Assembly: GCA_025738555.1 (NCBI GenBank)
Contig: JAOVFP010000006.1
Span: 2,418,001 to 2,482,000 of the forward strand
Direction of reading: 5' to 3'
DNA: 64,000 nucleotides
DNA from: Cyathus striatus
Lineage: Eukaryota; Basidiomycota; Agaricomycetes; Agaricales; Nidulariaceae
Made by a program: the position numbers and the translations under genes
The notes under the pieces: generated by a model
Told to the model about the DNA's origin: nothing
Databases searched by the model: none
Seen by the model: only the letters and a program-made list of their open reading frames with translations
In this document: positions 49,401-60,895 of the stretch, in pieces
Layout of the letters: each line of letters opens with the position of its first letter
Position numbering within the stretch: the stretch's first letter is position 1

Positions 49401-50601
49401 AAGAATAAACTAAGTGAAACTGATCTAAAAATAACTTGTTCTATTTTTGAAATTGAAATCTTTGCACCCCTCGAACTTACTGAACTTACACCTTGGGATT
49501 TGAGTTTATTATTATTATATTTGGGATTTTATATTCTAAGTATTTAAGAATTACTTAAAACTCGTCGCGTGACTCAACAAAGTGGCCGAGCTGCTAAATG
49601 AATGTCAGGTCGGTTGTTTGACTGTAATATGTACTCTGTGTTTGCTGGACGGAGGCATAGTATGTCGTTTATCTCCGCAACTACATCTGGCAGAAGGGTG
49701 GCAGACGCAACATAAAAGGGAATATGTTCTGGAATAAGGTAATGTAGCATGCCAACATTCAAGTACTCCTTCCTGAACTTTCCCCATTGACTAATGCAGT
49801 GTCCTTCATCAAATATGAAGTTCAATATTCTACTGGTCACTTTTGGCTTATTCCAAAGTGCTTTCATGTCAGGATTCACAATAACCACCTGATACTTCCC
49901 ATTCTCGATATCCTATATAGATTGTTAGAGGTAGTTGGCACTCGAAGTACAACTTACCTTGAATGTTGCTGTACTTACATTTTGTTGGGTGACACTGATG
50001 GCTCGTATGCCAGCCTTCTCTAGCATTTCGACATTTTGCTTTCCCAGTAGATTAAGTGGGGTGACAATCACTGTCATCTTGTCAAGCCCTTCCTCAAGTG
50101 CCATTAGGAGTGGTATCCAGAATGAAAGTGTCTTCCCTGCACCAGTGGAAGCACAACCAACAACATCTTTCCTGCTGTATAATGCGAGAGCTACCTTGAG
50201 TTGAAACCAGCATGCCCTCTTTTGAAACTTCGATTCTACAAGTTGCCGTATTTGGGTTACAGACCATGTGCGATGTGGGGGAGCACTCTGTGAGGCCATG
50301 CGAAAGGAATCCATACCAAACAGGGAACATGTCACTCGACTTCGAAAATTTCATAATGATTTGCAAAGTAAGCGGAAGGGTCCTGGTGATTGAAAGGGTT
50401 CACGGTGAATTGTCGGTACCCACTTTTGCCAGCCGCTCTCGAGAGAGCTTTCTCCTTGTTTTGTATTTGTCCCGCACAAATATTTACCTCTGTTAGTCTC
50501 TCACAAAACATTGGAGGAAGCTCAAGAGATGAGCGTGCTGGTTTTAGGAGCCTGTAAATTTGCATGAAAAGTATGCAAAGCAAGTACTTACACGGCCTCA
50601 T
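46481..50601 (-). pseudogene. RecQ-like helicase gene with insertion, stop and frameshift
   Basis: From the right end the minus strand encodes LTEVNICAGQ and FTVNPFNHQDPSAYFANHYE, then Walker A ASTGAGKTLSF, VIVTPLNLLGKQ, motif II FDEGHCISQWG, motif III YVASATL, then after an interruption FVIYFDDMKETQEACKYL, CCTDAFGM, an intron, GIDIPDIEIVVQFKATC and motif VI WQRFGQAVCG. A charged linker and a zinc knuckle CRACGAVGHNSANRLC follow, with the stop at 46481-46483. A frame change lies near 50340, a TGA at 46982-46984 stands where arginine would fit, and about 1.1-1.2 kb of foreign sequence separates the two helicase lobes. The first motif VI arginine is Gln and the second is Cys. The enzyme would be inactive. 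Confidence 0.7.
48400..49580. other. insertion inside the helicase gene
   Basis: Helicase coding ends at about 49590 and resumes at about 48385. The intervening sequence has no helicase similarity. It contains a plus frame 48955-49152 with an alanine run and RKVTDRMLKRARVAEREHVG, which looks coding but is not recognised. I could not find clean inverted repeats or a target duplication, so its class is open and both limits are approximate. Confidence 0.4.
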
Positions 50602-50931
50602 ATGTCACTGGTCATAGACACCCCTGGGGGCTGGTCAAACCGACCGGCAGCCCCAACACTGACCAGCATCAACTGCTCCCGCCCCCGGGAAGATGTCAAA
50701 CAAGATTAAAGTATGAGCATAGGTGGCAAGAGGACTCTGATGCTGAGAAGGAATAGAGTGAAGTTTGAACGAAGTCTCGGTGAAGTCACTGCAGAAAAGT
50801 TACTGACACTGTTGCGTATTCCCTGTGTAGTAGGGCCTAGGTTCCCAGGGCCGTGCGTATTGTCTAAATACAGCTTTACATAATTGAAATGTTCGGGTCT
50901 TACCGGGGTCCAATGGATGCGGATTCATTTA

Positions 50932-51338
50932 CTGTACCTATCAAATCAATTCGGCAGTCACGCGTCACACGCCTCTCCAAAATGCCGAAATATCGGGGTT
51001 GTCACGCATGAAAATCATAAATGCCGAATGGTTTATTCATTACATAACAAGCGCCTGTCAAGCGCCCAAAATTTTCATAGCAAAAATGGTTTGAACCAGT
51101 AAGTTTATCGCTTTTTTGACACTTTTATCACTTCTATGCAACTTACCACTAGTGTACAGTGTCTCATAACACATTAGAATTATAATTCAGTCATTTCAAA
51201 AAATTTTGGATCAAGTTTGGTCTTCGAGAGTGCCGAATTTTTAAAAATGTCACACTAAGATTTCAAAGTGCCGAAAGGTTTTGGTGGTTCAGCCTGTCAC
51301 GCACCAAGAGGGGTGCCGAATTGATTTGATAGGTACAG
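50932..51338 (+). mobile_element. 407-bp MITE, copy 1
   Basis: The ends are CTGTACCTATCAAATCAATT and AATTGATTTGATAGGTACAG, perfect inverted repeats extending to TCGGCA / TGCCGA. TA flanks both sides. Inside are several copies of TGCCGAA and TGCCGAATTT. There is no coding frame. The TA duplication suggests a Tc1/mariner-type nonautonomous element. The second copy at 54201 is nearly identical. Confidence 0.92.
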
Positions 51339-52062
51339 TATTCGCCCCTGTACATTATCCTCCGTGACCCATCTACTTACTTATTATTCAGGCAAACCCT
51401 AACGAATACCATAGCAATGACCTATAGTCTATCGAGTGTATACGAGAAACGGTGTCGATGTTTCCGATCAGGGGCTGATTGTAGGCAAGTTCCGTATCGC
51501 TTATGGTGACAGCACCGAGCACCGATGGAGCCGCCGTGTTTACTTACATGTTGCTTTTATTTGACATTAGCTTTAACATCTCCGCTTGCAACTGGATGTG
51601 TATTATATCATCAATGCTATATACATATGTATTCTGCCTTTCTATCCTCATCGCGCTCCTACATCCGGTGCTGCTTGTATGCATAGCCCTCTAGAACCAT
51701 CTTCTCGGTCACAACCTACGAGATATTGGGACTCTAAGCTTCCCAGTACCGTTCCCTCAGCTCATCCTGGCTGAACATCTCCACCTCCGCCTTCAAAGCA
51801 AGTATTACACCATGTTAAATATAGTCATAAACATCTATCCTTAGATATAAATAATCTACAAATTTATACTCCTGAGATGTAAACATTTTCAATTGTGAGC
51901 GTGTTTAGTCTGCACAGAACAATATATTAAAATGCAGGAGACTATCACATATAAGGTTATACGTACTGTTCTAGTGAAACTTGAAAAATGTACACTAAAA
52001 CAAGACCTTCAAGATATTGCAACTGCTACATAATGCGAGGGTAGGACATTAAAATGACAGGA
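51339..52062. other. intergenic stretch
   Basis: Between a MITE and the 3' end of the unassigned gene at 52063. Short plus frames at 51503-51774 have no domain or splice structure. Confidence 0.5.
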
Positions 52063-53050
52063 TCACCATCTAGTGGCATCTACTGGATACAATACTTCAA
52101 GACCATTTTGGTTAAAGGGTGATCCACTCGTCGATGGCATTGTATAAGGGGTGGAGATACTGAATGGTTGGCTCGGGGTATATGAATAATGTGAGCCAGA
52201 GGTAGCTTGATTAGGAGAATGTACGGTATTGCTATGGAAAACTATGAAAATAACATACCTCATGCTTGATGAAGGCGTCAATACGTTTTCCATCTAAAAT
52301 GTAGCATGGGGTATTGACATGTAAATCAATCATGTACGCAACCTCAGGCTCATCCTTCTTCTGTACTGGCCAGTACTCTGGAACTGTTGATAAATTCTGC
52401 ACCAAGTCTATGAATGTCCTAGATGTAACTTGAATACGACTCTCGGCAGTAAGATCAATTACTTCTTAATATAACAAATTGAATTAAGTGATACTTATAA
52501 TAATTATGAGTAGCTGAGACCTTATCAACGTTACTTCCACCCCGGACACGAAGATGCGCAAACATAACCGAATCATGCACTATATCTCTGTTTACCAATG
52601 TCGAACTGAGAGGATAGCTGGCAATTTGACGTTTTCCAACAGTGAAGTAGAAATGTCCACAGTGGAGTTCTGGAAAACAACACTCGAGATTGTCAAGAAG
52701 CGACTGGAGTGTCATATCCGAATCAAATTCTATTAATTTGTAGTACGTTAGAAATCTGATATTGCTACAGTTATTTAAACTTACTACGTAATATAAGGCG
52801 AGATCGTAGCCCGTAAATCCATAGGTTACTTTTCCTGTCCCTATAACGGCACTGTAAGATTAACACATACCAATAACACAAGCTTGGATGGTTGTACTAG
52901 AACGCACCAGGAAGTTATTGGATACTTGTAAATGTATTCCAATAGGCCGTAGCAAATAGCATTGGGTGAGAAACGTTGAAAATAAGATTCATATGTACTA
53001 TATAAGCCTAAAAACTCGAAATGAGCTAATGCAAAATACAATACTAAAAG
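52063..53050 (-). CDS. unassigned multi-exon gene, 3' part
   Basis: The minus strand has a coherent chain of short exons: one reading IGTGKVTYGFTGYDLALYYV (about 52850-52786), one reading LIEFDSDMTLQSLLDNLECC to RVRGGSN (about 52743-52528), one reading VIDLTAESRIQVTSRTFIDL to RIDAFIKHE (about 52464-52270), and a last one ending near 52063. Donors GTAAGT and GTATGT fit the ends of the first and third. The last exon phase is ambiguous. Possible further 5' exons lie up to 53520. The protein is not recognised; charged and hydrophobic residues alternate as in a soluble globular protein. It lies between two identical MITEs. Confidence 0.4.
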
Positions 53051-54200
53051 TTGAGCATACTAGTGCAGAATATAATGTATCTGCTTATAATAATGTTAAA
53101 GGTGGTTAAAATGAGTTTATAAGCTGTAGACTAAGGTTAGAAAAATTTAGATTGAGCCAGAGATGTGACCTTACTGGCGTAAAAATGGATATATGGCTAT
53201 GATAAAACATAGAATTTTCTCAGATTGAAAACGAGCGATAAAGTATGAATAAAGAATGAAAATGCTTGGGAATATGTTAGCATGCTTGTATATCGTGTCG
53301 CTAGAAATGAATTCTTCATACCGGCATGCCCTGGACCTGACAAGTCAAACACAACAACACTATTACAACAAAGTGCAGTTAAATATAACTTGCAGTCTAT
53401 GTGAAGATCGTTAAGACAGTTACATTTTTGCAGAGCGTGAACCAATACCAAAAATGAATTGTAATAGATGTTTGTAGAAAACCATGGTATATCGAGAATT
53501 GGAACAGCCACAACAGCTGGAGGAAACTGGGGTCTTTCGAGCTACAGTCTCCCATTTATACCTTTTCTGACAGAAAAAAAATGTGAACTGCAGAAAGAAA
53601 CAGAAGTCTCTCTAAACTTACAAACATTTGGAATATGATTATCTCTACTAAATTAATGGATAATATAGTAATTTCAAATTTAAAGTTCTATACAGGAAGT
53701 AAGCGACATGAGGATCTATACATTACTCCCGAATAAGTAAAGAGTCTGCAGAGCATAGGCTCTGTATCTTTCCCATTAGCCTACTATTTCCACTGTGTTA
53801 TATAGGATTTACTGATTATTACAATGGTGAACAAAGAGAAGCAGTGATAAGTATTGGACGCGACGCGTTGGCATCATTGCGCATCATCATGCAAACATAT
53901 CTCCAACACAGCCAAATAATACGGTCAGCCGGCAGAAAGGCCAGGCAAGACCGGGGGGCTCGGTCTTGCTCGGTCAGGTCATGTGAAATATTTCCTATTT
54001 TGGACGGATCTCTGTTTGATCTGGTCGTAAGCGAAGCATCGACATCGTTTCTGGGCATACCTCATAGTCTATCATAAATTATAGACCTGTTGTATGCAGT
54101 CAGTCCCGCTTGATTAATGAACTTGTCTTAAGGGTATAGAATGAGTACAATATTAGAAAAGCGAGTCCTGGGCCTGGTAATTTTAAGTTACGTTAGAATA
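53051..54200. other. possible 5' exons and intergenic sequence
   Basis: The minus frame 53511-53197 holds VAVPILDIPWFSTNIYY and PGHAGMKNSFLATRYTSM, which may be exons of the gene at 52063, but a splice chain is not firm. Frames at 53819-54077 overlap on both strands and are not called. Confidence 0.25.
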
Positions 54201-54607
54201 CTGTACCTATCAAATCAATTCGGCAGTCACGCGTCACATGCCTCTCCAAAATGCCGAAATATCGGGGTTGTCACGCATGAAAATCGTAAATGCCGAATGG
54301 TTTATTCATTACATAACAAGCGCCTGTCAAGCGCCCAAAATTTTCATAGCAAAAATGGTTTGAACCAGTAAGTTTATCACTTTTTCGACACTTTTATCAC
54401 TTCTATACAACTTACCACTAGTGTACAGTGTCTCATAACACATTAGAATTATAATTCAGTCATTTCAAAAAAATTTGGATCAAGTTTGGTCTTCGAGAGT
54501 GCCGAATTTTTAAAAATGTCACACTAAGATTTCAAAGTGCCGAAAGGTTTTGGTGGTTCAGCCTGTCACGCACCAAGAGGGGTGCCGAATTGATTTGATA
54601 GGTACAG
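54201..54607 (+). mobile_element. 407-bp MITE, copy 2
   Basis: Same ends, same length and same orientation as the copy at 50932-51338, with only a handful of differences. TA flanks at 54199-54200 and 54608-54609. The near identity implies recent transposition of this family. Confidence 0.92.
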
Positions 54608-54768
54608 TACAAGGATTGCGGGTGTGTCGAGGAAATCTTACAGCCTGAGAATGATTGTAATGATACCACTATTCTAATCTATTGCAGTCTTGCCAGTTGT
54701 TGAATAAATCTTCCAGCTCTTCTGGATGATGGTGGGCCGGTGTGGACTATCACAGTAGTCAGGGGTCA

Positions 54769-54996
54769 TTAATCATTGGTAATGAATGGAAACGGGTGAA
54801 AAACCTTTTCTAATTCCTGAGAAGACGAGGTACTTATTGTGTCCTCAATGGATATGTCAAATGTTTGCAAGGGGACGCCCTCGTTATCTACTGTCTTTCT
54901 TCGCTGGCCTTGTATTGTTGTCTGAACGGCAGTGAGCGTTGACTCCGTATTTATTGTGGGTATATTGAGCGTTCCGGATACGGTCTCGTTTGCCAT
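54769..54996 (-). CDS. short unassigned open frame, 75 aa
   Basis: The frame starts MANETVSGTLNIPTINTEST and runs to a stop at 54769. Composition is polar with many Thr and Ser, and no signal peptide, membrane segment or domain is visible. It could be the first exon of a longer gene or a fragment. I do not recognise it. Confidence 0.3.
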   Translation of the reverse strand: MANETVSGTLNIPTINTESTLTAVQTTIQGQRRKTVDNEGVPLQTFDISIEDTISTSSSQELEKVFHPFPFITND

Positions 54997-57360
54997 CTTG
55001 CGATGCGTTTCACGATGGTTTAGTCTTTAAAATATCAAGTTGTCAGAACAGGTTTGAATAAGATGGAACTATAATACAAGGCGAGCATTGTATTGGAATA
55101 AACTAAATAAAATTAGATCAGAGCATTGCAATCAAGCAGCCATGAACTTTAATTACCTCTACCACGAATAAGGTATATTCCAAGAGATATATGTATATCG
55201 GACTCAGATTTGTACTAAAAACAATTAACATGACAAGAATAATATTCGTGTGGCATGAACATCACATACAGCTATCACAAATGTCAGGGAGGTTAACCTA
55301 AAAACTCTTCAATCAAACTGCCACATATATAAAAGTTCACTGAAAATAAGTACCACATAAGAAGCCCACTGGCCACTGTCCAAATGATCAGTGATCGCAA
55401 GAGTCGTAAAGTATTTGTCCTTCATTAGATTTATCAGATAAATAAAATTTAGAAATTACGAAAGGCACACCTAATATTTTGTTCAATATGCTTTCTGGTG
55501 TGCAAGAGATAGCACATAGTTCCGGCCATTATTCCGTCTGACAAAATTCGAGCTCCATACGCAACATACATCCAACGCTATTGATAATAAGCATTGAGAG
55601 GAAAATTTTGTTAAAAGAATTGCAAAACGCACGTACTAGGTTCACATTCATCTCTGGATAACATCGCTCTCGCCACCTGGGATATTGTGTTTAGGTATAC
55701 TCATACCCTAAAAATGGTGTGAATTTCTTACATTCCGACTACATAGACTAGCCAGTGCAACTGGTAAGATTATTTTTAATCCAATAGATGAGTATTTACC
55801 TCCATTGAACGCTGACAACACAAGAGATGGACATTAAGGATAAAATAATGCTTTATAGGAATTTCAACCTACCCCAACCTACAAGAAACGGCACTAGCTA
55901 CGAAGTGTCAGAATTGTAATCATATATATTCAGATATGCAAACTTACAGCCGCCACGACAAACTTCTTGCTAGGTACGACTAAGTGTATCACATCGTTAA
56001 GTGAAAAAAATGATAAAGTTAGAACAAGACCCACACTGCCACATACGCATGAGGAAAAAACTGAGAAAATATGCTCGTTAGTATATCATGGACACATTAG
56101 CGTCGTTGAATAATGATAAATCATATTTCGCCTGGCATGTAAGATAACGAACCATTCAACAAGGAGACATGATGCTTCCTAAAATATTAAGGTGATTTTA
56201 ATGATGGTTGCGCAGCGATTGTGAATCTTGAGCTTACGGTGGGTAGTCCAAGCGCCTTGGTATTTCAAAATTAGGAATAAGGCAGATACATAATTGAGTG
56301 ACACTTACCAGAAGACTCCTAATAGAAATTGATGTCATAATGATACACTTCGCTACAGTGACAGGCGAACTGGGGCTTACCAGTCTTCACATACGAGGAA
56401 GCTAAAAAATCTAGGGCGATCCAAGCCGCGAGCAATAAAGTAATGCCATAGAGTAGGGACCAATAAAGAACTTTGGGCTGTCTCAAACTAAATTACAACA
56501 TGAAATTAGACAGCGGTTGCAAATTTACGAGCAATTCTCGCACCAGCGTGGCTAGGCAGACCTATAAACTCAATATTTAAAATCTGCCATGAAATCCAAG
56601 AATAAACATACGAAAAATTTTAAGCGCTTAAAATCATCGGTATAAGTACGAAAGTAAAAAGCTGCTTGGCTGCAAGTTACACCATAAAGCCTACGTTGCG
56701 TTAGCTCCGAATAATGCATAGCCCATCCGGTGATACTCACACATATGAAAACGTCCCACCGACAAATATGCAACCATAATTGATCTTAACATCTGGAATA
56801 ACGTCTTGACTTTCCATGTAAAACGAAATCTGTAGCCAGAGTAGTCTTCAATGCTAAGTACTGGTGAAAGCTAGGAGCTTGAAAGGTGGTGATCATCCAC
56901 TAAGTACTAACAGCTCTTTAGGCTACTTATCTGGGTACGGATAATTCATCCCTGAGCTTGCATAGTACGTACTTGCTATATAATTACATCGACTGCTCTA
57001 CATACCTAGCTTCGGTCTGGCTTCGGATGTTGCATAATTCCGGGACATTATAATTATACTTATGTATTGTGTTACTTAGTGACACAGTCGGACATCAGCG
57101 ACACTGGCGCCCAACATTATCCATGGTCAACCGGTCGCACAGTCACTCAACGTAACCCACCGATCGTCTCTTGTGTCGGTCACTTCTCCTAATTCGTAAC
57201 CGAACTTCGTGTTTAGCTACGATCTCACAAGACATCACAATACACAACTCCCTCTTTCAAGTTCAGCCGCTTCAAAAGCATAAAACAAAGTAATTGAAGA
57301 CTTAGTATTAAAAATTAACTGTGATACTACTATGTATAGTACTTGATATCTAAGTTTTAA
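54997..57360. other. gene-free stretch
   Basis: AT-rich sequence with only very short frames on either strand. The longest, 56570-56773 on the minus strand, has no domain. I see no gene, repeat or element end that I can support. Confidence 0.5.
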
Positions 57361-57379
57361 CCTACTCCAGGGTGAAAAC

Positions 57380-59930
57380 TTGTGGAGTGCAGGTTCGTTA
57401 TCTGGCCCTACACTAGGTTGAATAATTTAATAACGATTACCTGACAAGTTGAAGTCGAGATCAACTTGCTATACACTGTCGAAGGGCATTTCATCGATTC
57501 ACAGCTGCAATACTCGTCTGTAGATCCATATTATAAAATCCAGAGACAAGCACAGTTTGAGGTACTAATTCCTTTTTTATATACTAATAGTAAAAGGTAA
57601 AAAAGTTATTTCCATCGCATTCAACCTATGTCGTATGTTGAACTCGAACATATCCTGTACAATTAAACAAGTTCGAAATCTGACCATGTATGACAATGCA
57701 ACCGTTCATAAAACGATTCAATGAACACTGTCTGGGTTAAACGGATAATAGTGTGAAAAATTGTCAATTAAATTAATTCTTAATACAAGCAAAAGATATC
57801 AAGGTGCAGATGAATGGTAACTGGAATTTTCAGTGGAGACTCTGCACTGAAAATTACAAAGCTAATATTTATTCCGAGTAAATTGTAGCTTTATAGTTAT
57901 ATATATATACTATACAAAAAGAGAAAGAACTTCGCTTAAGAAACATGTGCCTGACATCGAACTCATGCCATTCTCTGCACCCGTGCAGCTGTAAGTCAGA
58001 GTGCGTTATCAGGCCCTGAGTGTAACACGAAGCAGTTTATATATACTTATATACTTAAGCACTGGGTAGTTACATTTGTAGCAAAATTCAATTTTATTTT
58101 AGCTTGGGTCCCGTCTTGCGATGGTGCACGTAACTATTGTAAAATAAAGAAATCCTTAGGAATAATGCCTCTGCGTGCCGGTATACTTGAGGCAAGCGTG
58201 CAAGTTCGTCATGAGGCCTTGGAGTAGGGTAGAATAGAAAGGAACTTGAACGATGGTTTCTTATTTCACTCAGGCACGTGGCCATACATAACTACTGTTA
58301 CCAAAAGAAACTGTAAGAATAATTGCGGATACTTATGCCTGGCGTCGAACTTACATTCTTTATACCTACGTATTTAAGATAGGTAAACGGTAAACAGGTT
58401 CAGCATCAGGCCCCAAGTAAAATAGAGGGGAGTTTGTATATACGTTTCTTAGTTTCACTAAGCCACATCTATCATGATTACTGTTTACTAGCAATAGAAA
58501 AAGATGAAACAAGAAACGCTAGCCTTATCATGCCTAACATCGAACATCGCACTTGCACCTGTGTAGTCCGAGGTACTCAAAGCAGGTGTACACGTTCATT
58601 ATCAGGTCTTGGGTACAATGGAAAGGATTCAGAATTTGTATCATGGTTACTTGTTTCCCTCAGACATGTGATCTATATAGTATCTAGTGTAAAATAAAAG
58701 CTGGGATGTCGCTAATGCCTGGCATCGAACTCACATTCTTCACACCTATGTATTTAAGACGTAGATGTACTAGTTCAATATCAGGCCTTGGGGACAATAG
58801 GAATGAATTTGTATGTTGGTTTCTTGTTTTCACCAAGTTATAATTGTACATAACTAATGTAACAAAAACTTGACAAAAACACTATATCAAGATGAAAATA
58901 GGCCAGCATTGAACTCGCATTCTTCACACCTATGCATTTAAGGTAGTTGTACAAGTTCATTATCAGGTCTTAGATACAAAAGTTCGTTATTAGATCTTGA
59001 ATATGATATAAATAAATATGCATGGTGGTTTGTTATTTCACTCAGACACAACTCAATATATATAATTACTGTTTAGAAAAAAGGAAGATGCTAGGAGTCT
59101 AGAACACGCCCACAGTCGAACATCGAACTTGTGTTATTCACACCTGTGTACATGAGATAGGTGTACAGGTTCGGTATTAGGAGCTTTGGGTACAATAGAA
59201 GGAATATGTATGATGGTTTGATGCAATTGTACATGATTAATACTGTTAAAGAAAAAGAAAATTTCATTCTAATTGCCTCGAGCATGCCTTATGCCTACAT
59301 CGAAAATCGAACTCGCGCTCTTCACACCTGTGTACATGAGACAAGTGGACAGGTTCGGTATAAGGCCTTGGGTACAATAAAAATAAATTTGTACAATGGT
59401 TGCTTTTCAAGCTTGAGTATTATGGCAATTGAATGTGAAGTAAAACTCGTCCTCATACAATTTAGCTGGAGTACTTTAGCTTTATTGTTATGCCTTCTTC
59501 GACGATAAACATTGTGGAGGAAGATACTAGCTTGGGGGTATCCTCCTGACAAAGAATATGCGAGTGGAACGACGTCCGTCGTTCCTCCAGTTCTAGTGAG
59601 GTACGATACGAATTGAAATGGGGGGTAACGAAAACCTGGATTCAATGAGTGTACGTACGACAGTTTAAGTAGCTAACGAATGCAGTATGTATGAGTAAGC
59701 GACAGAAAGAATGAAATGAGGTACGGTAATGAAAAACACGAGATTCGCATCGCAGGCAAACTGCATGCTCTACAACATAGTAGTACACTACACTGTAAAT
59801 GAAAAAAGAAAACTTGATCGACCTCAAAGAACGTCCAACACCGAGCTCTTGTCCTTTGCACAGGTTGTGCTAGTGTATTGAGGTAGTTGTACCGGTTCGG
59901 CATTAAACCTTGATTGGAGCAGGAAGAATA
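57380..59930 (-). repeat. tandem array of ~185-195-bp tRNA-like units
   Basis: On the minus strand each unit has GGCCTGATA near its start, a short hairpin with ACACCT / AGGTGTG, and GAGTTCGATGCCAGGCA about 80 nt later. TCGAAC (plus strand) falls at 57957, 58345, 58540, 58725, 58909 (TTGAAC), 59116/59123 and 59307, with a weak one at 59841; a truncated unit lies near 58165-58230. Spacing is mostly 184-195 bp. The downstream block GTTCxxTATCAGGxCTTGG recurs in each. GTTCGATGCC fits a pol III B box and GCCTGAT can pair with GTCAGGC like an acceptor stem. Units are clearly diverged. Between cores lies an A-rich spacer with GGTTTCTTGTTTCACTCAG-like sequence. Confidence 0.8.
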
Positions 59931-60659
59931 TGATTCAAAGATAAGTACACGCAGTTGAGGTTCATTGTGATTGTGTTTGATTTTCAGTTCTGAGTAGTGT
60001 TGTTAACGGCTGGCTCACGTGACATAACGGCTCGAGCTACAAATGTGCAATTTTAAAAACACTGTTTCATTCCAGCTCCAAAATGTTTAGCTGATAAATA
60101 TATATGCATTGTGCTAGAAATATAAGTGATTTAAAATTTTGTTAAAAGTCAAGTTTACACTGAGTAGAATGCAAAAACTGATATCGGCTCAATGGCTTGA
60201 GCCAATGTCACGCATAAAGTGAGCCGATAGGATATCATCTTTAATTCTGACTCTTATACTTATACAACAGTATAGAGGTGTAAAATAGACCCCTGCCTAT
60301 AACCTGAATACAAGGAAACGCTTCAGAGAGCTTTGTTGAGAAAATGAGAGTTAAAATACAACATTGTGACAGGTGTGACGGCTCAAGCCATTAACAACAC
60401 TAGTTCTGAGTGGGTATAATCGGTAGGGGTGTGCATTTTCTCCACTTGTGCTCCGAGGGTGTCTCCACAATACGCTCTGCTCTCATTCTCCGCAGCGGGG
60501 TGGGGAGCGTTGACAAGACGATACCCGCTCCTGTATTTTTAGAAATACAATTTATGTATCTCTTTTTCATAAAAAATTACAGTAAAAACAATCACTTTGT
60601 CAACTCGGAAATTGAAAGTTCAACAGGACCCCCGAAAGCGCCCATAGAGGTTGAAGGAT

Positions 60660-60785
60660 GGACTCAAAATTCGGTACGCGGACAGGTTTTGGCGGCCTAC
60701 CGGCTGCCATACGCGGACAGTTGGAGGATACCTCCAAATCGGCCTAGCTGTACGCGGACTCTGTCCTCCGACCTCAAAAAATATT
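60660..60785. repeat. TACGCGGACAG repeats, possible transposon end
   Basis: GTACGCGGACAG, ATACGCGGACAG and GTACGCGGACTC occur within about 85 bp, separated by GC-rich segments containing CGGCCTA. Such clustered short repeats are common near termini of DNA transposons. They lie just downstream of the stop of the P-like transposase gene (60896) and may mark its 3' end. Confidence 0.4.
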
Positions 60786-60895
60786 ATAAATAATTTTTTT
60801 AAATCAATAATTTTTTTTATTTAAGTATAACGTGATTACTCCGCCCACCAACGCATCGCCAACGCGCTGCACTAACACCGAGCTCAACTATCTAT

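Noticed and set aside
43301..50550. Inverted 180-bp copies as terminal inverted repeats of one 7-kb transposon
   Set aside because: The repeated block is a helicase coding exon with a bit of intron, and the left copy continues outward into more helicase coding sequence. Duplicate helicase fragments explain it better; no target duplication was found.
57380..59930. CRISPR array
   Set aside because: Units are long, diverged throughout and eukaryotic in context; there are no short identical repeats with unique spacers.
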